Source: Polytrichum commune (Eukaryota; Streptophyta; Polytrichopsida; Polytrichales; Polytrichaceae). From it: DNA of 64,000 nt. The stretch covers positions 39,855,501 through 39,919,500 of the forward strand of contig OX485805.1 in the NCBI GenBank assembly GCA_950295325.1, given 5' to 3'. Positions 23,143 to 35,436 of the stretch are shown here, piece by piece. The position numbers were made by a program, and so were the translations under genes. The notes beneath the pieces were generated by a model, which searched no databases, was not told where the DNA came from, and saw only the letters and a program-made list of their open reading frames with translations. Position 1 is the first letter of the stretch; every line of letters begins with the position of its first letter.

Positions 23143-23625
23143 AGAGTGCCAAAACTCATGACCTAGTGTTGTTCATTCACCACTTCCATCAAAAAAGAAA
23201 AGAAAAGAAAAAAACAGTATGACCTCGGGGTTTATACCTCGAGTATTTTGCAATACCTATACATTTGTGTCCTTTGCTCATCATTTTGTGTACTTGCATA
23301 TCTTATTTATAATTTTAATTCTGCATCATTTATATCTGTATGGTAAGGATGGTCTCTTGAACTGTATTTCCCTGAATATCAGAGTGCCAAACTCTTGACC
23401 TAGTTTTGTTGATTCACCACTTTATAGAAAAGAGAACTATGATCATGGGGTTAATGCCTTCTGAGTGTTTTATAGCACCTGTACATTGTGTCTTTTGGTC
23501 ATCATCAATTTTCATGATTCTTGGTGCACTCTTGCATACCTCATTTCTTATTTTATCCGCACATGATTCATCATCGCATGGTAAGAATAGTTCAACTGTT
23601 TTGTCATGAAGATCTCATGAAATCT
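23143..23625. repeat. Tandem duplication of a ~240-bp unit downstream of the CDPK
   Basis: Two adjacent units (about 23143-23381 and 23382-23625) share an ordered set of landmarks: 'agagtgccaaa', 'gacctagt.ttgtt.attcaccac', 'atttgtgtc/acattgtgtc', 'tcatcat', 'cttgcat', 'atggtaag.at'. Similarity looks moderate, so the duplication is not recent. No coding potential is apparent. Confidence 0.6.
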
Positions 23626-23937
23626 TGAAAACATTGATGCCTAACCTGAGAAGGATATGTCCACAAATTGCATTATAGCACTACAAATGTATCAACGTCA
23701 GTGACCGTGCATCTTCTAGAACGTCTTGTCTACTTATTAACAGGTACTGATGATTTTTCCTTCTTATCTATGAGTACTAATGGTACCAGCTGCTAATGGT
23801 TTTTCAACTAAATCATTCCACATGCATCTATTGAATGGACCTGTCTGTAACAAGTGATGTAGTGTTGTCGCTTCTGTAATGACATTACATTACCATTCTG
23901 GATTGAAATCAGGCTCAAAGCCTCAGGTCATAGAATT

Positions 23938-24480
23938 GAAATAAAATGAAACTGATTTTGAAGTCCAGGAAGCCAAAAGGCTGATGGAGCTGAAAGTACT
24001 TTAGGATGGTGTCAAACCAGCTAATTTCCTTAAGTGGCGGAGTGCGGTAGCCTCTGAGATACATGTTAAAATCAACTAGATGGTCCAATTGAAAGACTTG
24101 AGACTCCCTAATATTAAGTTCTTAAATAATGATGGAAACTTATCTCTAATAAGGTGATATAAGGGACACTCCAACACAAGTGTGCCTCACTTCAATTGCG
24201 TTATAAGAGCAGAAGTGGCATAATCTATTATCCCTAGAGATAGGGAAAGTTGACCGCCGTCCAATTTCAATGGCAAGTCTATGATTTGATGTGCAGTAAG
24301 CAATAATGATCTTGCGTTGTGGTGGTGTTAGTGGTTGCTTCAAGTACACTTCACAGTCGTATTTGAGAAGATCCTTGAGGTGTAGGTAATTTAGTTTCTT
24401 CCCCAAGAGACGAAAAGAGTTCCACTCTTTAACAAGAAAAGCCTCCTTGATATCATCAAATGCGATATTCAATTAGATAG
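23938..24480 (-). pseudogene. LINE 3'-terminal fragment (C-terminal ORF2 remnant)
   Basis: The minus-strand frame 24472-24146 encodes a LINE-type C-terminus: LTPPQRKIIIAY, TSNHRLAIEIGR, ISRDNRLCHFCSYN, the last being the start of a Cys/His-type motif. The 3' part continues to about 23938, where the minus strand ends in CATTT/ATTTC-like repeats. The 5' two thirds of the element are missing, the usual result of incomplete reverse transcription. It shares this 3' end with 6690-7240 and 49890-50215. Confidence 0.75.
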
Positions 24481-25450
24481 AAACTTTTAATTTGCACGTT
24501 CATTTCATCAATCTTCATTGCAAGAACTTTGCATTGCATGTTCAAAACATTTCCATCGCTAATAAAGATCAGAGAACAGAAAGGTATTCACCACAATCGA
24601 TGAAATATTATACCTGGCTGTCAAACGTTTTGGGCCACAGGGATACAAGTGTACTGACCATCAATCCAAACTAAAAAAACAGTTTTTGGCAACCACCACG
24701 TACAGCAACGAACTTTGTTTGGTTGTGAGGCAAAAAACTATCAAAGTGAATGATTTGAAAAATACTCTGGTACCTTAGATGATAAGGTACTGCCACTTTT
24801 TGAATTGATTGGAACCTCTACACAATCCATCTCACATCAAAACTTAACATTTCTGCTTATCTGCCTATCACCAATAATAGTAAACCAAACTTCTTGGTCA
24901 TGTGGGCCATACTCGCAGCATGTATCATGTGTCAATTGACACATCACTTTGTGTGTGAACATGAGAGGAACTTAGGGTTTGTGTGGTGTCACTAAAGTGA
25001 GTTGATTGCGAAGCTGGACTGATTCTAGAATTTGATGTAGTGTTCTCAGCTCATTTTCACTGCACTCAGCATGTCAAAATCATGCCATTCTCAAAGCTTA
25101 TTCAAAAACACTCTTTTCGAGACTCTCGACAAAAGTGAGATTAGACTCTCAACACAAGAAAAGGTATTATCATCAACCCGTAATCGATTATTATTTTCAT
25201 CACTAAGCAAAGAGCTCCCATGCCAATTCTTTCAATATCTGACACTACACCATGTCAAATAACCTACTTAATCGAATCTTAACTGTTGTGCTTAATTTAA
25301 GCCACCTATTGAAAATACATCACTTTCACATCCCCATATGCTCATGCAAGCATGGGTATAAAAGAAGGTGGTGAATGGACATCACACATCAATGTATTAC
25401 ATTGATAATCTTGTTCTGTGCAAACTTTATTACAAAGAAATGCATTTCAT
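24481..25450. other. Intergenic between the LINE fragment and the monooxygenase 3' end
   Basis: No coding or repeat signal identified. The right part should include the 3' untranslated region of the minus-strand monooxygenase. Confidence 0.3.
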
Positions 25451-27487
25451 CTATTGTGTTACACCATCCTCTGGCAGGGTACAAGTTCCTACAGGTAAGT
25501 TCCCGACATCGAATAATGTGTGCTTGAGGAACGTGGCTTTGTTGAGGCCCCTTGGAATCAAAAAGAGGTTTCGGTAGAAGCAATAAAGGGGATTTTCCGA
25601 TTGAAACATGGAACCTGTCATGTACGCTTGCATAGAAAGAGAAGATGTTCTATCGTGTCGTTCTCGTTGGTAATCCAAAAGTGCTTGGTGTATACAGTCA
25701 TATTCATTATAACTAGCCGGAGCCGGAGCCTCATGCTGCAATTGAGACTTCAAGTTTAAAGCTCTGGAAAGGTTTCTAGCAAGGACAATGGCATCTTCCA
25801 TGGCCATGGCTCCACCTTGGCCCAACCACGGAGTCATTGGGTGAGATGCGTCCCCCGCAAGTGTGATGCCACCCTTGACATGTGAATCGGGCCCTTTTTT
25901 GTTCAATCGGTGCCGAATGGTATTCCTTACAAAATTCTCCGAGGGCGTGTTGTGGACACACATATGGATGTTCGGGTGCCAACCTTGGGTGTGTCGCAAC
26001 GCCTCTTCCCTGAGCTCCTCGGGTTTGTTGTCTTGCCAACCTGAAGGCGCAAAAACCCTTTTCTTCCCCATCAATTGAATCAACACACACGATGAAACTG
26101 ACGTGGATGAATACTTCTCCATCCACATTCACGGAACAACCAAAATTTAGAGTTTGTGATTCGGAGTTGTACTTCACGACAAACATGAAAAAGTAACCAT
26201 TTAAGATCTGTCTAACCTTAGGTGTGGACATCCCAATGCTACTTCAACTAATAGTACCAATATGAATACTAAATCTAGTACTAAACATCCTTGAACTTGA
26301 GTGTATTATATTCTGCGCTGCAACGACTACCAACATATGAGTCCTTGACAATCATCCTACGTCAGGGGGGAAAATATGCAATCTACCATCGCTTTAGATT
26401 TGCAGACTTCCCAACGATGCATGACAATTCTCCAGTAACAAGGGTAAAAGAGGCAGCTGCGTCAATTACCCAAGACTCGTACACTTGTAGTGGAATCACT
26501 GCAAAACTTTGATGCAATCCCAGAGTCTATAAAATGTAGGACACTGCCAGGGCGAGCCAGTGGACATTATGACAGGCGCCCGTATTCCGTACCGATGCAA
26601 ATAATACTCTGGTTCCTCGAGTTTCATATTGAACATGGACCTCAAAATGGTAAGGGACATACATATTGTGTTCCCTCGATTCGCCGACCTAATAATGTAG
26701 GCATTAAATCCTATACTCGTCCCACCCATCCGACAAACTGAGGACCAAGTACAAGCGAATGGGCAGACATTAATTCACGTTGCATGATTGCAGCAACATT
26801 TTGTACTTCTGTTTATGTTTCCTTTTCCTTTTACCACCGATTCCATAGAAAGCTATGATCGAAGAGAACCGGCAGTTAGTTACAGATGAACCGGTTGAGT
26901 TTGAGAAATAAGCGGTTGAAGTTCAAGACTGCAGGAAAATTACCGATCATTTTAGAGGAATTTATAGGAATATACCCCAATTTAAGAAAGGAAAACCAGG
27001 ATGTCAACATGTAACCGGTTGGACTTGCAAACACTAGGATCTCGACCGATTATGCCCAAAAATCTCCCCGATCACTGATAGAAAGTGAACCAAAGCCACA
27101 GAAAGTTATCGAGAAGAGAGATATATTTACCTTCCGACCGGTCGTTCCAGACAATAAACCAGAATACTTTGGTCGAAGTCGACGGTAGTAGGGCACTTCG
27201 GGCTCCATTGCCTACATAGGAATAGGCTTTGTCTTCAAGCTTGTGGCCATCTGGAAATATAGCCAAACCCCGAATTGCGATGGTCCCAATGGCAACCGTC
27301 TTCTCAATTCCCATCCAAGATGCTATTACTGAGTTCGCACCATCATACCCCACCACAACCTGCTCATTGAGTTCCATCCACAGTCACTGAGGTCAAATTC
27401 TAAGTGTTTTGAAGGTTATAACTCTTCCTTTTTTCTCTAGTGAATATGACTAAACCAATCACTTCTTTGTAAGGTCTGTCCAATCCT

Positions 27488-27524
<37 letters not shown>

Positions 27525-30235
27525 AGGTTAGCATGCTCAATTCTGTTACTTATCTGAATCGGGCACCTATATTTGAGAGATGGGTGGTTAGGTGTAGATC
27601 TAAGAACGGACACCAAAAAGACATGTGTTTAAAAGAAATTGGACTACGTGTTCAAAATGTTAGTTAACATAATTGGGGGGGAGGGAGAGGGGTTTATGTG
27701 GTCTTATGGCTCACTGTTAGTGGACTTTGATAATTCACAACAATTTTAGATTAGCTTCAAAACTGTATGGTATTGATCCTCACTTCTTCATATGCATTTG
27801 CGGATGCACATAACTTTCAACCTCGCCAATCCGAGTGGTGTAAGGTAGCAAACAAATAGTAACTAAATAAGACCCATCTACCGTAAACCTCAAACCCTAG
27901 ACCCTCTCTCTAAACTACCCTATGTGTGGGTCAGAGTAGGTGCAAATTAATCATTTGTGGCCATAACGTGTCACATGTCATCATGTGAGCCGTTGCAACA
28001 ACTTAAAAAGATGACGTGGAAATTGAATGAAGGCAGAGGTGTGCCCAAGCAGACCTGAACGTACTGTATCCCGCTTCAGCCAATAGTTGGAGTTAAGTGT
28101 ACATTTGACAAACCTTAGCAGAGTAAGTAGAGCCATCGTGTAACTCCAAAACACTTGGGCCACTTGCATTTTCCGGCATTTTTATCCCCACCACTCGAGA
28201 GTGGAATCGGATGGTTCCTTGTGGTAGCTGCTCGGCAAAAGTTTCCATCAACACTTTACGCTCCACAGCCCGAAATTCATGTGGCCTGCATTAATTAACA
28301 GCCCTTTATGGTGATATGGTCTCAGCCGGACAACTGGATGGCATCCTCAAAGTTAAGGGACACGAAACATTTGGTCAAATGAAACTTGAGCCCAAGAACC
28401 TCTACCTATCTAATACCTTATCTTTACTATGTCAAATATTACTCAGCGTTTAAGGGTTAAGGATATAACTTGTAAACAGATATGATAGTTGGATCATAGA
28501 CCTGCAATGGTGATTAATTGAAATTGCTAAATGGATGATAGAATTGTTGCATTCCTTGTGCACTGAAAAATAGCATCAGCTGAAACCTCTTACATGTCTA
28601 AAGCTATCTTTGTGTTCAGAAAATTGTGACATTTGAAGTTGATCCACAGTCAACATTTCTGCTCTGCCATTGCAAGCCACATTACTTTTTAAGATACGTA
28701 GTTGGATTGTTGTTTTCCATTTCACTGCAAATTACTTGCTATACATATATTAGTGGCTACCTGAAAGATGATGTCTTACCCTCCTTCACAATCAGCAATT
28801 GCCAAATCTGCCAATCGGTGTCCATGTTGGTTGTAATACGTATACCTGGAGAATTTTTACCAGCAGAATCTCTGTTAAACATGTGATTTTTAAAACTACA
28901 AAATTCCTCCAGCATCACAGAAACATTGGAACTGTTTAACAGAGGGTGTTAAAATACACAACACAATAAGCATACGAGACTTAGGCAGCTTGTCTTGCAT
29001 TGGTGAAAATTTGTCTTGTGTCAACTAAAAATCTAGAAAATCTACCACCTGCATAGATTTGCAAGAAAATTCACCGATGCAAGACGTGTTGCCTAGGTCT
29101 TATATATGCTTGTAGTGAAAAAACTCAAATTCTTGAGGATAAATTGAAGCAGAGGACGTACGCGAGTAGGTTAGTATACATGGTTCGGAACTTGTCGCCA
29201 ACTCCGAGTACATCAAGCACGCGAAATGCATTGCTCCAAAGAGTTAGGGTAGTACCCATTGCTCTCAATGTATCAGATTGTTCAAGCACCACAGCCTTAA
29301 GCCCAATCCTGCTCAAAGTTCCAGAAAACAAGTCAGCACTCTATTAATATGCACAACAATATCTGTTTTTTTGGGTTGCTGGATCCTGCAACCTTCTAAT
29401 CTCACAGGTAGGGTTAACCATTAAAATTCTCTGCAAGAACAGTCTGCACAACCTAAGGCAGAAGCGCCGAATTCCGTCCCTGGCCCCAATTCCAACACCT
29501 ACTTAACTTAGTCCCCCCAAATGGGCAACAACTACGGACTTCAACATGAACACTTATTGTATTGCTCTAAGGACTAAAAACACAGCTCAATGGTCGAAGA
29601 AGACAAAATGTCAACGATCGACACTCTCCACTTTTGGGGGCCTATGTGACTAGGAAAGGTCAAATGAGATATGCTCTCATTCATGTCAACCGAATGTCAT
29701 TGTGCTCATAATATAAGTGCTAATCCAGATGAAATATTGGATAATTTGTCTAGGTTAGGGTCAGGGACCATAGTGCTCAAATTTAACTTCCATTGAGCCT
29801 TTGCAAATCTCACTACCTCCCTACTGCTCACCTTCTACCTGCTCATTGTTTACTTAAAAAGAAGCCGAATTCTATGCTTACGATTCCTTGCAAGAACCTT
29901 AAAACAGTAGGGTTTGTATTAACCCACCCCAAGAAATCAAGGGCGGGGAGAGGGGGATGGGATTTCCTCTACAGCACTCTACCCCACCAAAACTGATTGA
30001 ATACTGAAAGACCACAAACCTCACCCTTGTGGCATCAATACAAGTAGGCAGATGCAGATTCTAGTATAAAATACAACTCATATTGATGCATTATTCATCT
30101 TGATATTAACTAGCATCAGAGGGTTTGTGAAGCAAATTAGTACCTGTGCAGAGCAAGGGCACAAGCAAGGCCCCCAATGCCACCACCTACAATAATTATA
30201 CTTTCTTCATGATGTAAATTTCTTCCGTCTTCCAT
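25451..30235 (-). CDS. FAD-dependent monooxygenase (zeaxanthin epoxidase-like / MO1-CTF2 type), 6 exons, 431 aa
   Basis: Flavoprotein aromatic-ring hydroxylase type; the substrate cannot be told from sequence. Proposed exons on the minus strand are 30235-30144, 29308-29162, 28845-28780, 28285-28114, 27359-27131 and 26040-25451. All introns are GT-AG and the 1296 coding bases keep one frame. Motifs in family order: the FAD Rossmann GGGIGG (17-22), the DG motif VVVGYDGANS (160-169) and the GD motif LAGDASHPMTP with LGQGG (about 296-311), then EDAIVLAR. The 66-bp third exon is the least certain: it was added because it supplies EGGPHEFR, which joins correctly to AVERK, and it sits between good splice sites. 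Length suits the plant FAD monooxygenase family (about 400-430 aa). The first residues resemble no clear transit peptide. Intron 4 carries a dispersed repeat (about 27555-27760) and intron 5 a hAT-type MITE (26853-27077), yet the frame is intact, so the gene is probably functional. Confidence 0.9.
26853..27077. mobile_element. hAT-type MITE in the last intron of the monooxygenase gene
   Basis: 225 bp, homologous throughout to the copy at 10194-10411, with a perfect 8-bp duplication ATAGAAAG at 26845-26852 and 27078-27085. Ends CTATGATCGAAGAGA / TCTCCCCGATCACTG. It sits about 45 bp from the donor of exon 5, so the intron tolerated it. Confidence 0.85.
27492..27520. repeat. CT microsatellite in a monooxygenase intron
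   Basis: About 14 CT units between exons 5 and 4 of the minus-strand monooxygenase. Confidence 0.9.
27555..27760. repeat. Dispersed repeat D, copy 2, in a monooxygenase intron
   Basis: Matches the copy at 51570-51830 in order ('cacctatatt', 'gtgtagatctaagaacgg', 'aaaaagacatgtg', 'aacataattgggg'), with 7 G at 27676-27682. It lies between exons 5 and 4 of the minus-strand gene. A CT microsatellite (27492-27520) stands just before it. Confidence 0.6.
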
Positions 30236-31067
30236 TGCTTGCTCCTTGGTTCATTCAAATGTCAAACCCACATTCAAAATTAGGTCAGCCCTGAGTGAAG
30301 ATCTCCATGTAACCGTCATAAGCCTCCAGTACTTAAGATCGCAAACAATGGAGTCATATGACCTATAATTTTGATGCAATCTCTGCTTCCAGAATGCATA
30401 CCTATTACCATTCATCATTTGTTGACTAATAGCAAAGGTCTGCAGTTTTAGATTGCTAATTCAGAGCTATCATGGTAATTTTTTTAATGGCTGCAGAAAA
30501 ATAATTCTGAACCGTTGCCGAAATCACACATTTTGCGGATGAACTTACACAGGTATGAGGTAAGAGATTCCCAAAAAAAAAATTCCTTCTACCTCTCCAC
30601 TGCTTGCAAATGGGCTCATGACCCTCTAATGGCGATAGCCTGCCAGATTATAGATGCAAAGATCTGCAAAAGTTAAAAACTCTCTCTCCTAAAATTCGCC
30701 TGCAGTGTCAAGTAACTATTTATAATCACTCTTGTAAACTCAAAGACCACTCCCCACTCCATCACAACACCTGATGACTCTCTGAAAATCACGCACAAAA
30801 AGCATCGGAGATGGATCCACGCATCCAAATCCTTCTTCACAGAGATGAAATTGAACTTGTGGAGGCGAATGTTACCTCTAGATGGGAGACAGTTGATGAT
30901 GACAACCTTGAGCTGAGGTGTGGTGGTCCAAGAGAAGATTTCAGTCATACGAAACAGGATGAATGAAGCGCCACAATCCTTGAACCTGCTTGAATAGAGA
31001 CTGATTTGAGCTTCAAGTAGCATTGCAGTAATGAAGTTGGATGGATTTTTAAGGGAGAATTCTAAAG
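30236..31067 (-). promoter_or_regulatory. Upstream region of the monooxygenase gene
   Basis: About 830 bp between the proposed start codon and a hAT-type MITE. It should hold the promoter and leader of the minus-strand monooxygenase. A 116-codon frame (31023-30673, minus) lies inside; it matches no family I recognise and its status is unknown. Confidence 0.3.
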
Positions 31068-31278
31068 CAGTGTCCGGGGAGAACTGACAGCTAGTTACAG
31101 ATGAACCGGTTGAGTTTGAGAAATAACCGGTTGAACTTCAAGACTTCAGGAAAATTACCGATCATTTTAGAGGAACATGCCTCAAATTCATGAAGAAAAA
31201 CCGACAGATCACAACATGTAACCGGTTGAACTTGGAAACACTAGGATTTGGACCCATTATGCCCAAAAATCTCCCCGA
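31068..31278. mobile_element. hAT-type MITE upstream of the monooxygenase gene
   Basis: Same family: left end CAGTGTCCGGGGAGAAC, internal 'gaaccggttgagtttgag' and 'aaaattaccgatcatttta', right end near CTCCCCGA. The right terminus has diverged and no 8-bp duplication can be read. Confidence 0.7.
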
Positions 31279-31777
31279 AATTTCGAGGTGGGAGCACGTG
31301 AGGGGTGATGTCAGTGCTGACTAGATGGGATCCAAGAGGAGTCACATAAGGAATGCGAGCTACTAAGTAGATCAGTCAACTAGTTTCTTCCAGACTTCAA
31401 AGTCCATGCAGACGGTGGTCTTCCAAGACATGGGTACGGAGTTCATTGGAATTTGGCAAACGTGGGTTTATAACTTTCTGTGAAACGGCCCAAAAATGAT
31501 GTGGCAACATGCACTGGAGAGATATTTAGCACTCACCATCTCAGATCGCACTGACGTCTCGAGTCTTCATCGGACACGAGCATGATTAACATAGACTATA
31601 GCAAATGGTCCTTGCAGCATGGCGAGTGTTGCGCCTGATATCATACACATCATGTTTACAGAATGTAGCAAAGGTTTTTGTGCACCTATTTCATTGTTCC
31701 CATGATTCGATAGGTAGAACGAAGCCGTCTTGCTAGAGTCTATAGCAGGGGTCCTCTCGTGGAAAAATTAGTATGTA

Positions 31778-32315
31778 CAGTAATCTCTCACTTAAGTATG
31801 CACCTGTTTAAGTACGCATTCCGGTTATGTGCGGATTTTTTTTTGACAAAAATCAGGGTTCGTACTTTATTGTTTGAACATGTCATGCATTGTCGCAAAT
31901 GCATGAATTTTTTATGCTTGACATTCAATGTCACTTTGTTAACGTTTCGATGAAACATTTCAAAGGATCGTCGGAGTTCATCATACATTTGTCCAGCTTC
32001 CGTTTGAACATCAAAACAAAGCAATTGGTCATTGATGTCGCGGACAGTGTTGTGTAGAGCTTCAAAGCCTTTGAAGTTGGTAGCACTTTTAGATTCATAA
32101 ACGTCTTGATAGGCTGGGATTTGTCATCGATAAGTGGTTCTTCTTCAATATGCATCATTTCTAGAACTTCATCAACGTTCTCCGACATAACAACACAATA
32201 TTTTAAAACCGCTCATTTCTTCTGGTTCGATGGAAATTTACAAAGTACGCACCTACCAACTAAGTACGCACCAACGACTCCGGTTCAAAGTGCGTACTTA
32301 AGCGGGAGATTACTG
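31778..32315. mobile_element. Pogo/Tigger-like DNA transposon, internally deleted copy 2
   Basis: 538 bp with inverted ends (CAGTAATCTCTCACTTAAG / CTTAAGCGGGAGATTACTG) and TA on each side (31776-31777, 32316-32317). A minus-strand frame (32188-31931, 85 codons) has an acidic stretch (EEEPLIDD), then KALKLYTTL and KRKLDKC. This order resembles the C-terminal tail of plant pogo-type transposases, so the element probably keeps only the transposase 3' end. The family assignment by termini is firmer than that by protein. Confidence 0.8.
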
Positions 32316-32621
32316 TAGCCGGTTTTGGCAATGGTGCCAATGATGTGGGCATTGGTTCGCTCCAATTTAGAGGGGCTTTCGGTCAAGCCCTAAACATGTT
32401 GAATTTGAAATGGAACAGATGGGTCGCTAGTTCAAATCAGTAGGTCACAAATGATGGATTGATGTGTGTAGTTCAAATCTTGAAGTTTAGGGTTGATGTA
32501 AGGGTTCCAACATCAGCCACATTGGGTAGTTGGTGGGAGGACCACGGTTGTCATCTCTAGAAACTATGGTTTTGATTGTTTTGGGCACTGTAATACGTCT
32601 TCACGAAGTTGGCTATGCTAT

Positions 32622-32830
32622 AAGGTAAGTGAGTCTTAAACAGATGCTTTCGCTCTACACCCACTTCTTGTAATATATGAAACACACAATTAGTGCAAGA
32701 TGATTAGCAAATCCAAATCGCGCTTGCAACCGTGTTCCTCATAACTTACGGAGCTCATATGAATATCTTATTCATTATCAAAGTTAAGATTTTGTTCGTT
32801 GTTAAATGATCATATGCATGCGCTCAAGAG
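32622..32830. mobile_element. Stowaway-like MITE fragment
   Basis: Left half only: 'aaggtaagtgagtctt', 'atatgaaacacacaat', 'tcatatgaatatcttattc', 'attatcaaagttaagatt', all matching 3139-3340 in order. Right end absent. Confidence 0.5.
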
Positions 32831-34438
32831 GCATCCTCATAATTGTGTCTTCCTTTTGGAACATCCTTGGATTGCGAGCCATGCATGCCCCCAACACTTA
32901 CTAAATGTCAAGTAGGCCGTGTCAAAGTCATCAAGATTGGTAGCTCTCCTCCCTTCAAGCACATTGCAGAACATTTGCTAAACCTCATGCTTCCTCATCC
33001 TAGGCAAGAGAATGATATAGCCAAGGACCATATATAAACTAAAACAAAATGAAAAGGTTGTGTTAAGTCCTTGGAAACCACACCTAGCCTCATGGTGAGC
33101 TTCATGTGTGGTACTTTTTCTTGTTTAACTTAGCTTGTCCAAAATCCTTAGCTCGTCCAATACACCTTCCGTCCAATACCCTTAACTCATCCAATGCACC
33201 TTTCGTGCCCCTCAAAAGGTGAGCAACTTGTCAATTGGAGTATCCATTGTACTTGCCCCATCATGACATTGTAATAGCTTGAGACTAAGTCATGAAGGAC
33301 TAAGTTTTTGTTCAATGTGTCAATGTCCAAATAGAAGCCTTAACATGGGTGAGTGAGGCTATCATGTGAGCAATGGAATTGCAAGTGGTAAGCATAAGAA
33401 TAAAAATGTACTTTTCCTATCCAAACTAAGGATGAATAATTGAAAGTATTATGTTAACGTTAAGATAGAGTTTATTTGGGCTTGCGAGGAATGAATTTGA
33501 GTTAGGATTGAGATTTAAGCATGGGTCTAAAGCCACAGGTCGGATATTGGGATTCATATCATGATCCAACATCAAAACTATCCAATCCAATCATTCAAGT
33601 AACATAGCAAAGCATTTTTAAGCGTGAAATAACAAAGTGTCAATTCTATAATTCTATGGAAATAGGATGTGTGCATGTTACTAGAAATATGTAATCTGTG
33701 TAAAATTACGGCTATGTCAATATTTTTGTTAACTTCAGTTTTTAATTTGAGTTTGAAATGATTTATTTACATCTGTTTGACATCTGTTGTAGACTTGGGC
33801 ATCAAATATTACTAGACAAGAATTTGATCATAAATCAAGGTCTGGATTTTGACTTCGCCCAAAACACCTGTAATATAAGGTTCACTCGAATTATCTACAT
33901 CAAATTTTGAATTGTGTTTGAGATTGACCAATCTTACTACTCAAGTTGCAACTAGTATTGCGAGGATCAAAGTTCATATCGCAATCAAATTCCAGACTTC
34001 AACTCAGACCCCCATACACCAAAGCATATGCTCAGTGAAATGATCATTTGTCACAAGACTAGTTGGTTACACTTGCTCACCAATCAGCCTAAGTAAGAGG
34101 CTCCCTATGACTGAGAAGGGGCAATTTCTAGGTTTTTGGGTTGGGAAAGGGTATGCATCTAAATAGGATTCCATCTATGTTCATATTTTATAAGAAGTTG
34201 CAACCTTCAAGAACTTCACAAAGTGCCAACTTGAACTCCAGCCTGTTGACAAAAATAAGCTTATATTTCTACCTCAATAGCCCCTAAATAGTCTACCTCA
34301 AACTCAACTACAAAGACTAGAAATCCTAGTAAATTTTCCAATATGTTATTTCTTAGAACCAAAGTGAAATGTGCTTGGAAACCCCAAACCTCATATCTCA
34401 AGGAAATCTTGGAAGTTGCATGAAACTTCAGTGGAATA
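32831..34438. other. Intergenic, nothing recognised
   Basis: AT-rich single-copy-looking sequence between two Stowaway-like MITEs; no frames resembling proteins. Confidence 0.3.
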
Positions 34439-34817
34439 AGGTAGATATGTCTTTGAATGGTTACTTTTCCAACTAGCTAACTTCTAGGATATGAAACACA
34501 TGATAACTTCAAGATGGTAGTGAATCCAAATAAAGGAAGTCGCCACTTTTCGTCATAAATTTTGGACCTCATATAGATATATATTATTCTTTATCAAAGG
34601 GAAGATTCTCATGCTTATTAAGTGATCACATAGGCCCGCCCTATTACAATCATGCTGACTATCTAACATAGAATGCATATCATGTTTTGAGCATGCAGTC
34701 CAATCTCTTTCAAAGACCTTTCTTTTTGGTATCTATTCTTGAAAACACACCACAGCACATGCCAATCACTTACAGATGTCCAATTAAAATAAGTAACCAA
34801 ACTAGGCACATCTACCT
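34439..34817. mobile_element. TA-flanked MITE (Stowaway-like), copy in intergenic DNA
   Basis: 379 bp with good inverted ends (AGGTAGATATGTCTTTGAATG / reverse complement of AGGTAGATGTGCCTAGTTTG) and TA at 34437-34438 and 34818-34819. It is the best-preserved member of the family in this window. Confidence 0.72.
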
Positions 34818-35436
34818 TAGTAACATGACAAACGAAATGTGGCCAGTGAGTGATTAAAATGAAGCCTAGACAGTCCACACAGAAATTAGCATTGTCAATT
34901 CAAGTGAAAACAGTATTTGAAACATTCAATGCATGATTATTATAGCAAGTCAATCAGTTTCCATTTCTGCAATGACATCTGAACCTAACTCTTCTCCATG
35001 TCACAGAATTCATACCAATTACAAACTCCTCACCCCATCATGCTGATGATGTAGGTCATGTGTAAATTGCAGTTGCTTCAATTGCTGAATTGCTAATTAA
35101 ACCTCAATACCTCATCACCTTACAGAACATATACAGCCTATTCAACTTACAGCTTGAAGCTCTTTGTTCTTCTCCAACAACAGGTCTTATGCTACGTGAC
35201 CTCAAAATGCTATGAAAACACAGTTACTGCTATGCACTACCCTGTCCCATCTTCCATCATTTGCTGGCATGAAAATTAAAATATGTGCTGGTGACCAACC
35301 AAAAAAATTAAAGAAAAAAAAAGCATTCGCTCACTTGTAAAATATCTGCGATGTAATGAGGGTATTGTACACAAACCGACCTTTTGTACTAACTTGGTGC
35401 TATTTGAAGGTTCCACAACTGCCAGAAGTTACAGCC

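Noticed and set aside
30673-31023. 116-codon minus-strand frame upstream of the monooxygenase
   Set aside because: No recognised family and no splice connection in frame to the monooxygenase could be shown.
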